A stretch of 64,000 nt of DNA from Echinarachnius parma (Eukaryota; Echinodermata; Echinoidea; Clypeasteroida; Echinarachniidae): positions 51,102 to 115,101 of the forward strand of contig JBAMJV010002969.1 in NCBI GenBank assembly GCA_037951105.1. The letters run 5' to 3'. The notes under the pieces were generated by a model, which searched no databases, was not told the DNA's origin, and saw only the letters and a list, made by a program, of their open reading frames with translations. Shown here piece after piece: positions 21,742 to 33,206 of the stretch. The first letter of the stretch is position 1; the number at the start of each line of letters is the position of its first letter. The position numbers and the translations under genes were made by a program.

Positions 21742-23702
21742 GTAGGCTTGCCAAGTCCAAAAAATAGGGTGTTGACAGCATTTTGGGGTACGATTGTTTT
21801 GCTTGGCACACATATTCCTTGGATCAAAAGAAGAAAATTCATCCAAAGAGAAACTCTGTATCTATGCAAATCATGCCGAATTTCCATAATTTATGCATAT
21901 TATGGGAATAGGATATTCTATGAAAATGGTGCTTTTAATTGAGATATTTGAAGGAAAAGTATTTAAAATAGATGACCTAGGCTATATCAAGGCCAGTGGA
22001 TCAATCTAACAGATTATCTTAACCTTTGGTGGTCATCTATCCCCTTAAAGTCAAGATGGCCACCGACAGCAATGTTAAAATTCGCAAATTTAGTTTTATT
22101 GTTGAACTACATATATGTATGATATGTCTAGATAAAATCATCACTGGGATGTCAAAATCAATTTTTGACTCATTCTTGGAACAAACTGAGTCTTGGACGC
22201 AGTCTTGTTCTGACTCAAATCCAAGATGGCCACCTGCAGCAATGTTCAAATTTGCATATTTACCCAATTTCTGAATATGAATGTCACATACTTATGCGTT
22301 ATGTCTTATTGTGTCAGTTCATAGCTGTTAGAATCCAATCTGTATCCATCCTTGAATACATAAATACAGATTTATTTAAAAAGACACACTGTATCAATTA
22401 AAATTACGCATATTTGCATAATTTATGCGTGCTCATAAATGTGATACCTTAAGAAATTGACGTCTTTATTAAAAGATTTAACATAATATGAACATATATG
22501 CAAATGTATGAATTTTGGTAGATCAGGGCAAATAAATAATTTTAGCTGAAAATAGTTAGCATTGGCGGGCAATCTTGTCACTCATATCCAAGATGGCTGC
22601 CAGTCTCAATGTTAAAATTGGCATTCATGATTTCCTTTAATGCAATACTGGAAAACTGTAGTATGACTAATTACCAAACACATTTGTTATAAGGTGTTTG
22701 ATACAATGAACTGAAGATGATTTAATAAACATAACAAAATACAGATTATAGAACCAACTACTTCATGTGCATTTTAATTTTCATGCACATTAGTAACGAT
22801 TAGCGTCCATTTATCTGGTTGATAAGAAACATTTCATGAGAAAATATGTGAGCGAAATTGAAATACGCAACTTCCTGCTTTGTCTTATTCACAATTCTTT
22901 TTAACCAGTTTCATTGCGACTTCCAGATTTGCTCACAAATCCAAGACAACTGCTGGACATCATATACAATCCATGAACTGATTATAAGACATATCACACA
23001 TGTTTGATCATGGTTCGCTTTAAAGACAATATGTGCAAAATTTTAACATTCCTGCGGTGGTCGTTTTGGATTTGTGAGACAAGATGGCTGCCAATGTTGA
23101 CAATAACCTGCTAAAATTATGTGCTTACTTTGTCTTACCATAGTCCATCAATTTGCAAAAGTTAATACATCAATTATTTCTATAAAGACCCCAATTTCAT
23201 AATATATCACATTTTAGTGTACTAATGCATACATTATGCAAATTTGGCTAATTTACATAGTTAAAGTGTGTTTCTTTTGGTGAATCTTCTTGGTTTGTTC
23301 CAAGGATTGGTCCAAAATTGATACAATTGTTAAAATAGACACATCACACATGTTTGTACCATGAATAGTTCAAAAGTAAGACAAAATATACAAAATTCAA
23401 CATTCCTGCCAACGGCCACCTTGGATTTGAGGGACTAGGTGACCACTAAAGGTTACAATAATCTGCTATATTGATGGACCTTGATATACCCTAGGTCATC
23501 TATTTCCAAATGTTATTCTCTCAAATATCTCAATAAAACACCATTTTCATAGAATATTCCATTCCCAAGAATAAATTTGCATACATTATGGAAATTAGGC
23601 CTAATTTTTGGATGAATTTTCTTCTTTTGATCCTAGTAATATGTGTGCCAAGTAAATCAATCGTACTCCAAAATGCAGTCACGGACCCTTTAACAAGCCT
23701 AC
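21742..23702. mobile_element. Foldback element, GTAGGCTTG termini, TA target
   Basis: TA|GTAGGCTTG at the left and CAAGCCTAC|TA at the right bound 1.96 kb. Inverted similarity runs in for over 200 bp (gtacgattgttttgcttggcacacat pairs with atgtgtgccaagtaaatcaatcgtac). The interior has scattered ccaagatggccacc motifs. It truncates the LINE at 21735. Confidence 0.7.
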
Positions 23703-23704
23703 TA

Positions 23705-24049
23705 GTAGATCTATACGGAACAATATTATCTTCTAATTGTTTGTGTTGACAAATTATTAAGGACCTGAGGTCCAACAAAGGTATGCACTGAAATCCAATG
23801 CTGTTAAATATGATTTATGAGGAATGATATGACTATTGGACCTAATTTGCATAAATTAAAATGAACCAACAAATCAATTGATTTCAAACAAACTGAAAAT
23901 AAAATAGTAATGTTTCACTTTATTTGACAAACATACTTATTTTCAAAACTCATTCGAGGAATTGTTATGATCTTCTGTAATATAAGAAGGAATGGATATG
24001 TGGCAAAATAATAATAAAGTGCTCAACATTTTGTGCCATCTGTACTTAC
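23705..24049. other. Intron A4/A3 sequence, nothing recognised
   Basis: AT-rich; no gene seen. Confidence 0.5.
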
Positions 24050-24172
24050 CGCCCTCGTAGTCTCGGCTGCAGATCTTCGTACAGATGGTCGTGTTGTTCT
24101 GGCAATTGGAGGAGGGCCTTCAGTTCACTCTCGACCTTCCTGAAGGCATCGTGCCACATGGCCACCTTTTTG
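24050..24172 (-). CDS. Gene A exon A3
   Basis: It encodes 41 residues between acceptor tatctccacag and donor GGGCG|GTAAGT: KKVAMWHDAFRKVESELKAL, then LQLPEQHDHLYEDLQPRLRG. The phases match A2 (AT|C) and A4 (CG|C). The segment is predicted mostly helical, with a heptad-like hydrophobic spacing that could form a short coiled coil. No domain is recognised. It links the unknown N-terminal region to the Ser-rich linker and TIR. Confidence 0.8.
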
Positions 24173-24899
24173 CTGTGGAGATAGACGGGTAATTGAAAAT
24201 TAGCAAAGTGGATTTTGCCGGTAAATGGAACCCTACACCTCCGCATTCCATAAATAATTACACCATTGAAATATACTTCGCACAAAAAGTTCCGCAATCG
24301 AGGTTTGCGCATTACTAACTTTTCTATTAGGTTATTACCATTCATAAATTTGGTATCATTAAAAAGCGTGAATTCTTCCCTTTACATTGATATAACATTT
24401 GCTATGAGTATTTTATCATGGAATGTGTATTGCATCCCAATGTAGGGCAAAGTCAAAAGTGAAATGTTGCAAAATGCACTAGTTTTGACAACAAAGGGTC
24501 TTCCTTTTGTTTGAAGATTAAAACGTGGCTTAAATCCCTATTATGTTATTACCATTCATAAATTTGGTATCATCGGAAAGCGTGAACCCTCCTCCTTACA
24601 CTGATATAACATCTGCTATGGATATGTTATCATAGAATGTGCATTACATCCGAATGTAGGGCAAAGTACAAAATGAAATGTTGCAAAATGCACTGATTTC
24701 GTCGACAGTGTGCCTTCCTTTTGTTTGAAGATTAAAATGTGGCTTGAATGCATCATCACCTCACCCCCATTCAATGCCAATGAAGCCAAGGAAGGTGGAG
24801 TAGTAGAGCAGATAAGTGTAATAATCGTTCAAAGTTTGATACAAGCAAGAGACTTGGTATGTAGGCTACCTTAGGGACACTTTTCAGGAAAAAACACAA

Positions 24900-25890
24900 A
24901 GCGAAATTCCAACATGGCGGCCATTTTCCAAGATGGCCGCCAAAAAGCTACTTTTTGATATAAAAATTGACTGAGTTGGCCGATTTTAATCATCTTGGTG
25001 TCGTTTTATATGTTTATTGATATGCTGAAAACGATGGTAATACATACGGACCCATATGATGGCTAAAAATCCAAGATGGCCGCCATTTTTTCCAGATGGC
25101 CCCAAAAAGCTACTTTTTTTATATAAAAATTGACTGAGTTTGCCGATTTTAATAATCTTGGTGTCGTTTTATATGCTTATTGATATGCTAAAAACGATGG
25201 TGATACATACGGACCCATATGATGGCCGCCATTTCCCCCAGATGGCCCCAAAAAGCTACCTTTTGATATAAAGATTGACTGAGTTGGCCGGTTTTGATCA
25301 TCTTGGTGTTGATTTATATGTTTCTTGATATGCTAAAAACGATGGTAATATATACGGACCCATTTGATGGCGAAAATCCAAGATGGCAGCAATTTATTCA
25401 AGATGGGGGCCAAAAGCTCCTTTTTGATTTAAAAATTGACTGAGTTGGCTGATTTTAATAATCTTGGTGTCGATTTAAATGTTAATTGATATATTTAAAA
25501 CGATTGTAATACAAACGGACCAATGTAATGGCGAAAATCCAAGATGGCTGCCACTTTCCAAGACTAATTTTGTTGTATAAAAGTTGACTGAGTTTGCCGA
25601 TTTTTATTATCTTGATGTTGATTTATATGTGACCTTATATGCTGAAAACGATTATAATACATACAGACTTGCAGTATATAATGGCTAAAATCCAACATGG
25701 CGGCAATTTGTCAAGACGGTTGCCAAAAACCATTTTTCAAATATTTCAAAAACTTACTGAGTTGGCTGATTCTAATAATCTTTTTACTGATTAAAAGGTT
25801 GTTTGATGAGCTGAAAACTATTTTCATACAAATGGATCTAAAATAAATGGTACAAAATCGAACATGGCGGCCATTTTCCAATATGGCGTA
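24900..25890 (+). repeat. Tandem array, unit about 155 bp, left arm
   Basis: Units carry aaaagctacttttt, aattgactgagttggccgatttt, aatcttggtgtcg and acggacccat. At least six diverged copies are present, related to but distinct from the 12.9-kb array. Confidence 0.8.
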
Positions 25891-25899
25891 GCTAAGGGA

Positions 25900-27485
25900 T
25901 AAAGGAGGGATTAGCCATCTTTCCCTAGGGAAATCATGATTTCACTTTTTCATGTTTTGGTAAAGGCTGCTACCTTATAGGAAATATTGCCCTCAAAATG
26001 TGTTTGCCACCCCTCTCATCATTGGTAGTCCTTTGGTTATGCCCCTGGACTTTTGAGATAAATGAGTGACAATAATTGTACGATTAAAATCATTATGAAC
26101 GCGCTAAGGGTCCTTTAATATACATTTTTGTTCACCAATATTTTGAAAACTATTGTGCTACGCACAAACCTACAATGACGTAACTAAAGGAAAGGGGAAA
26201 TATTGCCACCCTTTCTGTGAAGAAATCATGATTTCACCACTCGTCTGCCCTCCAAAGATATCTTTGCTATCCCGTGCATCGTCCCATCTCCCATTCTGGA
26301 TAAATGCTGGCTATGCCCTGGACCTGTGTATATCAGCAGAAAATCAATCAATTGTAAAAAAAAAAATAATTTCAACGCGCTTTGAGTCAATTTTTCATTG
26401 AATGAGTTATTTCCCCCACCTCCCGGTTAGTGTGTCCAAATCTCCACCTCCACCCTCCCAACCCCCATTATTAGGCTCATAGCTTGAGACTGGCAACGCC
26501 ATGGTCCTTTTTAAGATATATACTTAAACATATCTTGTAAGAGTTTGGTCTGTTATTGCTTCTCTGTAATGATTCAGTTTGGGCTGTAAGTAAAATGTAT
26601 TATACATTGACTCGGACACTAGTCACCCAGCTATCACCTTTATGGATTCAAGTATGTCAGTCTCTAAAACATGGAATAGCCCACTCCCAGGCTCATCATT
26701 TCCTCGAGTATGATGACAATTCAGGGTGTAAAGATAAACTGCTAATTTGACCAACAACCATGAGCAAGTAGTGCAAACTCAGTCCCACTTCAATAAGAGA
26801 ATGGGCAAGCAATTGAACGTATCCCAGGAAATGGATGAACCCCTAAAAGAAAGAAGTATGCAATTAATAAGACACTAAGGATCTATAATACGCTCATATG
26901 ATGTTGCTAAACTATTATATTTACACTGATCTGTACAGATCATGCTTCTGGAATGGTTCAAAGGCATTGATGGATGGATATGCAGACAGCATAATTATGT
27001 TCTTTATATCTATCATACAAAAAACGTTTGGAGACAATAGTGACAAGGCCGAAGTGTACGTCCTAGACAATAGCTAGATTTAATAAATGTTATGGCAATC
27101 TATTTTTGTAAACTTTCGGGATATAAAAACTGTTGCCTTTTATTTGTAATAGTAATATTTTTGACCATGGTTCCCTGAAAGGATAAAAGCTGACATCGTC
27201 AAACGGAGGAGCGGTGTGACCAGTGTCCATCTATACAATGTGGCATATCGAATAGCGTAAACGTGTGATACTGTAATATTATACCCCTATGACCCAAATT
27301 TGATAATAAGGAAGCTGCACGAATCTCTACAGTTTTGTTTGGTATATAGAGCGGTCCACGGCGTAGCCAGTATTAAGCCATATGCCAACTGAGGGTCGGA
27401 AGGTAGTTTAATCTGAACATGTGAATTGATCTAGGTGTATCAAATGCTGTTTTATGCATACTGCACATGAACTCCCAATACATTA
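25900..27485. other. Centre of the foldback element, nothing recognised
   Basis: No RT, transposase or splice-bounded frame was seen. Confidence 0.5.
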
Positions 27486-27489
27486 TTAA

Positions 27490-28049
27490 AGGGGTAGTCC
27501 GGGCCTGATAAAACCATTCGTTATTTGAATAAGCAGAATAAGAGGCATAATTGGTGAAAATTTGATCAAAATCGGACAAGAAACACGGGAGTTATACCGA
27601 TTTGAACATCATGTAGTAATGAGCGATCGTTTCAAAATTGCCGCCATATGCAACATCATTGACGAGCAACTCGCCATGCCTTTAGTACATGAAAATACAC
27701 TTATTTCTCATTTTCGTTGCTAAAAATTAATTTTTCTCTGCTTGTTTTCACGAATTCATAGAATAATATCGATGGGCCAACCTCTTTGGAATTTGTAAGC
27801 TCATACATTTGCTTTGTTATTAAGAAAATTTAATTTTTTTAAAATGTCCATGTAGAAGTCAAAATGGCTGCAGCTCGCAAGTGACGTCACGATCGATAGC
27901 AATTGCGAACGATACTAAAAATCGGAGCAAAGTTCATCCTGTCATAACTTTTTTATTGCTCCACCGTTTTGACTCAGATTTTCGATCATGATTCTTCATA
28001 TTCACTTCATTTGATAGCAAACATCACATTTCTGGGGTGGAATTCCCCT
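27490..28049. mobile_element. TTAA-flanked MITE, AGGGGTAGTCCGGGCC family
   Basis: TTAA lies at 27486-27489 and 28050-28053. The ends are AGGGGTAGTCCGGGCCTG and GGGTGGAATTCCCCT. The interior differs from the AGGGGTAGTTTAG family. Confidence 0.7.
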
Positions 28050-28079
28050 TTAATGATTAAAATCTTAAACATGTTAGGC

Positions 28080-28690
28080 ATATATATTCAGGGGGCCAGG
28101 GGTCTGGACGGTCCGGGATGAGGTAAAGAGATCGATCCGGGTTAGGAAATTGCAATAAGGGAGCAGCCTATCCAAAAATCAAGAACAAAAGACATTTCAT
28201 GAATTCAGCACAGAAGGAGAGGTTATATCCGGGGGGGGGGGGGGGGGGGGGCACTTAAATTTATTTTTTGACGAGGGTGTGCCTCATGGAACTCTGAAAT
28301 GGGGGGTCTTAACAGCTGACTACAAGCACAACATATCTATGGTCTTTGGAGCTACAAAAACCCTGAAACGGGAGTTAAGGGGTCTAAGGAGCAGACTAAA
28401 ACTACAAAATACAAACATGGACTTGAAGCTACCAAAGACCTACGGAAACCCTCAAATGTTGGTCCAAGGAGCTGACTATAAGAAGAATAATGGACTTGGC
28501 GCTACTCAACTACATAGCCAAGTCATTTCGAGGTCTATGGAGCGGCAATTTTTGAAAATCGGGTATCTTGATAGCGGCAATCGGGTGTGAAAACGGGGGT
28601 CTTGTAAGCGGCACATACCCGTCTTACATTATACATGAGTGCCCCCCCCCCCCCCCCCCCCCCGCCCACCGGGATTATATAGCTCTATAT
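28080..28690. repeat. Repeat block bounded by poly-G (28231) and poly-C (28641) runs
   Basis: Homopolymer runs of about 20 bases flank a stretch with iterated ggagctgactata-like motifs. The right side ends in cttagctacgccattg, a terminus type shared with 35706-35915. The open frame inside lacks codon character. Confidence 0.5.
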
Positions 28691-28829
28691 CCCTTAGCTA
28701 CGCCATTGTTTAGGTCCTTGAATAACACAAATGTTTTCAGCACATCAAGAAACATATAAAAAACACGGGATTATCAAAATCGATCAACCCAGTCAATATG
28801 TATATCAAAAGTAGGTTTTGGACGGTCAT

Positions 28830-29180
28830 CATGTAAAAGAGCGGCCATTTTGGATTTTAGCCATTAAATGGGTTAAAGTATCACACTCGTTTCCAGCATA
28901 CCAAGAGGCATAATTCGACACCAAGATTATTAAAATCGGCAAAATCGTAAATTGTTACATTAACAATTAGTTTTGAGGCGGCCATCTTGGAAAATGGCCG
29001 CCATGTTGATTTTTCGCCATCATATGGGTCCGTTTGTGTCACAATCGGCTTAAGCAAAGCAATACACATCGAAATTGACACCAAAATAATTAAAATCGAT
29101 GACCTCAGTCAAATTTTTATATAAAAAAGTAGCTTTTTGGCGGCCATCTTGGAAAATGGCCGCCATCTTGGATTTTCGCT
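28830..29180 (-). repeat. Tandem array, right arm (inverted) of the giant foldback element
   Basis: Two to three units of the 24.9-kb array are present in reverse, e.g. ggcggccatcttggaaaatgg at 28978 and 29139. Confidence 0.8.
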
Positions 29181-29299
29181 TGTCTAAGTGTTTTTCTCTA
29201 AAAAGTGTCCCTAAGATAGTCTGCATACCAAGTATGTTGCTTGTATCAAACTTTGAACGATTTCCATGATATTTTACACTTATCTGCTCTACATAACTA

Positions 29300-29560
29300 G
29301 AGGTGTTGTGGCACGATCGGATAGGCACTAGACTGCCAAGCACCGGAGCCGGGTTCGAACCCAGATCGATGCCGCTCAGGTGCAATATGGGTACTTGGCA
29401 TGCATGAGGGTGTGTCAAAAGCATGAGTGCACTATAAAGTAGCACCTGCTGGAATGCTACCCAGGGAGTGGAGAAAGTGCACAATATAGTGCGGAATTGT
29501 ATAAAATGGCCGAGTTGTACATAGTAATATTAGATGAAGGTCTCTCTGGGAGAACAGAGC
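29300..29560 (+). mobile_element. tRNA-headed SINE
   Basis: It begins with a tRNA-like stretch holding an A-box-like gtggcacgatcgg and a B box gggttcgaacccagatc about 45 bp later. A non-tRNA body follows. It interrupts the right arm of the foldback element, which lacks it on the left. Confidence 0.65.
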
Positions 29561-29882
29561 AAACAGAGCACTGAAGAGGCTAACCTGGATAAAGAAGACT
29601 ACAACAACACTGTTGACAAAATCAGTGCATTTTGCAACATTTCACTTTTGACTTTGCCCTACATTTGGATGCAATGCACATTCGATGATAAAATATTTAT
29701 AGCAAATGTTATATCAATATAAAGGGGATAATTCACTATGAATGGTAATAGCGTAATAGAAAAGTTATTAATGCGCAAACCTCGATTGTGGAACTTTTTG
29801 TGCGAAGTATAGTTGTCAAAATAACAATCAAACGAAGGCGATATTTCATCGAATACGAAGATTGGATAGGAATGATTTACCT

Positions 29883-29940
29883 CGTTCAATGTAAGTAGAT
29901 GGGTTCCTTTTTATTTAAGGACGATATGGATCATCCGACA
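29883..29940 (-). pseudogene. Decayed copy of the 3' end of exon A2 with its donor
   Basis: The minus-strand sequence aaggaacccatctacttaca...gag|gtaaatcattcctatcc aligns with agggaactcgtctacttaaa...gat|gtaagtcattcatatcc of exon A2. In that frame a TGA interrupts it. Only about 60 bp is recognisable. Confidence 0.5.
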
Positions 29941-29999
29941 AGACTATACTTCACATATATGACATATTGCTAGTATATGGTAATGTCTAAACAAATTTA

Positions 30000-30370
30000 T
30001 CATCATTACAGGGATCTAGTCACATTGTCAAAATCCTCATATTCCTCATTGTATTCGTATTACTAGTCATTCTAGTAGAGGCATGGAACAGTATTCGGTT
30101 TTCAACATTTCTCCTCCGTTATACAGAAGTATTGCAGTGCTAAGATTTTATCTAGTGGATAATTATACCTGTGTACAAAGTCAGTGCAATGAGTTGGCAA
30201 ATATCACTTTGCAATTTCGCGCATTACTTGGTCACGTGACATTCATTTACCGTGTAATTACTCAGTGGACATATAACATCAAATTAATACACATGTTATC
30301 CCCCATTTGTCAGTTTTTTGCACGTGCAACAAGGTTACTATATCCCTTTAGCATACATGTTAAATGACGA
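30000..30370. repeat. Intron module shared with 45410-45560, 56310-56760 and 62330-62540
   Basis: Shared landmarks: tcattgtattcgtatt, gcaaatatcactt, acttggtcacgtgacattca, cagtggacatataacatca and gttttttgcacgtgcaacaaggttac. Divergence is high but collinear. In gene A it lies just downstream of exon A2. Confidence 0.65.
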
Positions 30371-30431
30371 TGATGATCATCCAATCATTTACATATACAT
30401 GCATAAGACAGAGTGGATATGAATGACTTAC

Positions 30432-30658
30432 ATCGGTGGGTTTAAGTAGACGAGTTCCCTTTCATGATCAAAGAGGATGATCATAGGATCAGGATTTCTT
30501 TCTTCCATTTGATCTATCTGCATCACACGTAGCCCTTCAGGCAGTGAGAAATACCCAAGTGGTTCTTTGACACCCACATCTCGCATGCTCTTGTGATAGC
30601 TTAACCGGAACTCACGGTCGCCCAGTTTTTCTAGAACATGATAGAAATTCCTCTCTTC
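30432..30658 (-). CDS. Gene A exon A2
   Basis: It encodes about 76 residues between acceptor accaaatctgcag and donor ACCGAT|GTAAGT. It starts EERNFYHVLEKLGDREF, continues SMRDVGVKEPLGYFSLPEGL and ends MIILFDHERELVYLNPP. The alternation of hydrophobic strands suggests a beta-rich fold. ERNFY also begins UPA exon B4, which may be coincidence or remote homology. The phases (0 in, 2 out) fit A1 and A3. No known domain was recognised. The codon content is far GC-richer than its flanks. Confidence 0.85.
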
Positions 30659-30730
30659 CTGCAGATTTGGTAAAAATTATAAAAATTATCATGTATGTGA
30701 GGTAACTATTATAACTATCATGATGGCATT

Positions 30731-30778
30731 TTACTACTACTTGTACTACTACCACTACTTCTACTACTATTATTCCTT

Positions 30779-30842
<64 letters not shown>
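30731..30842. repeat. (ACT)n microsatellite
   Basis: A near-pure run of actact about 75 bp long with imperfect flanks. Confidence 0.9.
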
Positions 30843-30844
<2 letters not shown>

Positions 30845-31099
30845 TGATTGAACTTTTTAAGCGCTCGCGCGCTGGCGCATTTTACGCAAAATAACGAAAA
30901 ACGATTCTGAAGTTTATGGAGCGCTTGTTCGCGCAACTACTCTAAATGATCGTGACATACTGTACCGTATACGTGTAGGCTATACAGTTATACATACATT
31001 ACAAAAAAACTCATTTCTCATGCATTATGCTGAAATTTAAACAATCACGTTTCTTTATTTTTTCTTCTTCTTCCTTCTTTCTTCTTTTTTCTCTCTTTT

Positions 31100-31265
31100 T
31101 TTTTGAATCTCAGGGGGGGGGGGGGGATATTTCTACAGGCCACCCCCCCTCCTTCAAGAGCGGGGTGGATGCATCCCCCATTCCCCGGGATTTACGCCCG
31201 TGCTACTACTACTACTACTACTACTACCACTTCTACTATTACTAGTACTTATATTACTACTACCA
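31100..31265. repeat. Poly-G run, G/C-rich patch and (TAC)n
   Basis: About 13 Gs at 31113 are followed by ccacccccc and then (cta)n from 31201. Simple sequence only. Confidence 0.7.
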
Positions 31266-31414
31266 TTTGAGAGGAGTCTGAAAAGATTACGACTTGAAAA
31301 TATATTTTAGTGGAATTAGATCGAAGTTATTGTGAACAGTTCAATAATTAGACTCGCATATGCAGACCCTGTATTTCATATATTGTTAAACACCAAATGT
31401 CACATGTTGGTTAA

Positions 31415-32243
31415 AGGGGACCACCAGGCAAAGAACAACACATGATTATATGTTTTGGTACCGTGTTTTAACATTTCAAATAGATACCCAACATTTTGCA
31501 AAGGTTTGTGTAATTCATAAACAATGCAATTAATTACCACCAATTACGGAACCATTATTATTTCATGGTTCCGTACGCGCCAAATATTTGCGAGTGCGCC
31601 AATTCTATTCACGCGTACGTTTGGAGACATTTGAATCCCGGACGATTCGTTCGCTCTGGACAAAGGTAGTCTCCGTACATGCAGACCCATGAACGCATGC
31701 ATTATAATGGTGATGCTTTTTCCAATTATATATTTTTTCAGGAAACATATTTTTCTGAACTTGTTGATGGAATGGACTACTTAAAGGTAACGTTGAGTAT
31801 TGGTCAAACTTAAAGGGTACCACCACCCAAAAATAATATTCTTATTATAGAAAGGTACCATCTTTAGTATTCCATTCCTTCAACAAGTTCACAAAAATAT
31901 GTTTTCAGAAAAAAATATATAATTGGAAAACGCATCACCATTCTCAACCATGCGTTTATGTGGTCTGAATTGCGTAGACTATATGCGTGCAGAGGCAGAG
32001 CGCACTGTGCAGAGCGAATGAATCATCCGGGAATCTATTGACGTACGCGTGAAAGCATTGGCGCACTCGCAAATGCTTGGCCCGTATAGAACCAGGAAAT
32101 AGCAGTGGTTTCGTAAGTGGTGGAAATTAATTGCTTTGTTTATGAATTACACAACCCTTTGCAAAATGTTGGGTATCTATTTAATATCACAAAACGGTAC
32201 CAAAACATATAATAATGTGTTGTCCTTTGCCTGGTGGTCCCCT
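31415..32243. mobile_element. TTAA foldback element, about 400-bp inverted arms
   Basis: TTAA lies at 31411-31414 and 32244-32247. The ends AGGGGACCACCAGGCAAAG and CTTTGCCTGGTGGTCCCCT are followed by inverted arms covering almost the whole element (e.g. acccaacattttgcaaaggt pairs with accctttgcaaaatgttgggt). The centre near 31790 holds only a short spacer. It lies against a truncated AGGGGTAG-family end (agtaaccaaaacctgc). Confidence 0.8.
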
Positions 32244-32379
32244 TTAACTTTAGTAACCAAAACCTGCACGATTACGGTACAAACTAATAGTTATAACTTC
32301 ACCATGCTCGAAAAGTATACACAATTACAAACGACAAAGTAAAACCCTTATCATTAAAAAAGAGCCGTTACAACTCAAG

Positions 32380-32750
32380 TGTCAAATTAACTCTAGAGAG
32401 AAGCGCTAGCGTTCTAGGTCCTCCTAATACGGGACTGTAATGCGCGGTAATAGTTACCGCGCATATTCATGTATTCTGTTCGGAGTCGCGCTAACACATG
32501 GAGAGAAGTCAAGGAGGCGCATATATCACTGATTTTTTTGCGGAATGGAGGGAAAAATCATAATTTTAATCCACCCGATAGTTGGATCACATAATGGAGA
32601 GTGAATTGGTGGTAAGTACCGTATCATATGTATAGTTTTAAGCACAATTAGCGTGCTTACAAATATTAATTTTCAGTCCCATATTACGTGGACCTAGAAC
32701 GCTTGCGCCTCGCGCTAGCGTTCTCTAAAAAGTGATACCCGGACGTCAAT
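32380..32750. repeat. Inverted repeat with agagaagcgctagcgttctaggtcc arms
   Basis: The left arm at 32395 pairs with ggacctagaacgcttgcgcctcgcgctagcg at 32690. It contains a G run further right at 32879-32895. Confidence 0.55.
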
Positions 32751-33206
32751 CACTTTTATACAAATTTTGAAAGCAAATTTCACAACAATTAGAGCATTTG
32801 AATGGGAATTATTATTATTTCTCATGTTTTTTTCGATGATCTTTCATATGGAACTGAAATCAACCAAATCCGTTTTTTTGGGGGGGGGGGGGGGGCACTT
32901 TGGAAATTACCAATATTCAAGGTTACCTTTAAGGTGTTACCTTTCATTTATAAAAAATATAATTTTTGGATGGTGGTACCATTTAAGTACTACAAAGCGA
33001 TTCATGTGTGATGTTACCGACATAGGTCTTTTAGATTGGTAAATGTTGGAAAATAATCCGTGATAAAAAGATCATAACAGAAATGAAATTAGCTATAGAG
33101 TTAGAGTACCATGCGATTGGTTTTTCTAGCATCACTGTTTGAATCCTTTATCATATCACTGAAAACTTCAAATTTTCATCAAATTGGTGTAGGTAGTAGC
33201 CTTATT

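Larger units (their letters stand above)
24268..29812. mobile_element. Giant foldback element, TATACTTCGCACAAAAAG termini, minisatellite arms
   Basis: The left end TATACTTCGCACAAAAAGTTCC is inverted at 29771-29812 (ggaactttttgtgcgaagtata). Inverted similarity continues through 24270-24480 and 29630-29790, then 24815-24890 and 29195-29270 (gtatcaaactttgaacga pairs with tcgttcaaagtttgatac). It then enters opposed arrays of a gatggcggcc unit (24900-25890 and 28830-29180). A SINE sits in the right arm and a TTAA MITE in the centre. No transposase is visible. The ends look Tc1/mariner-like. Confidence 0.75.

Noticed and set aside
28279..28590. 103-residue frame MPHGTLKWGVLTAD...
   Set aside because: It lies in a repeat between poly-G and poly-C runs, with iterated motifs and no conserved domain.
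24268..29812. Polinton/Maverick or other large virus-like element
   Set aside because: No DNA polymerase, integrase, ATPase or capsid frame is present between the ends; the interior has only repeats and small non-coding elements.
31605..31826. 73-residue frame in the TTAA foldback element
   Set aside because: The element is an almost complete inverted repeat; the frame is chance.
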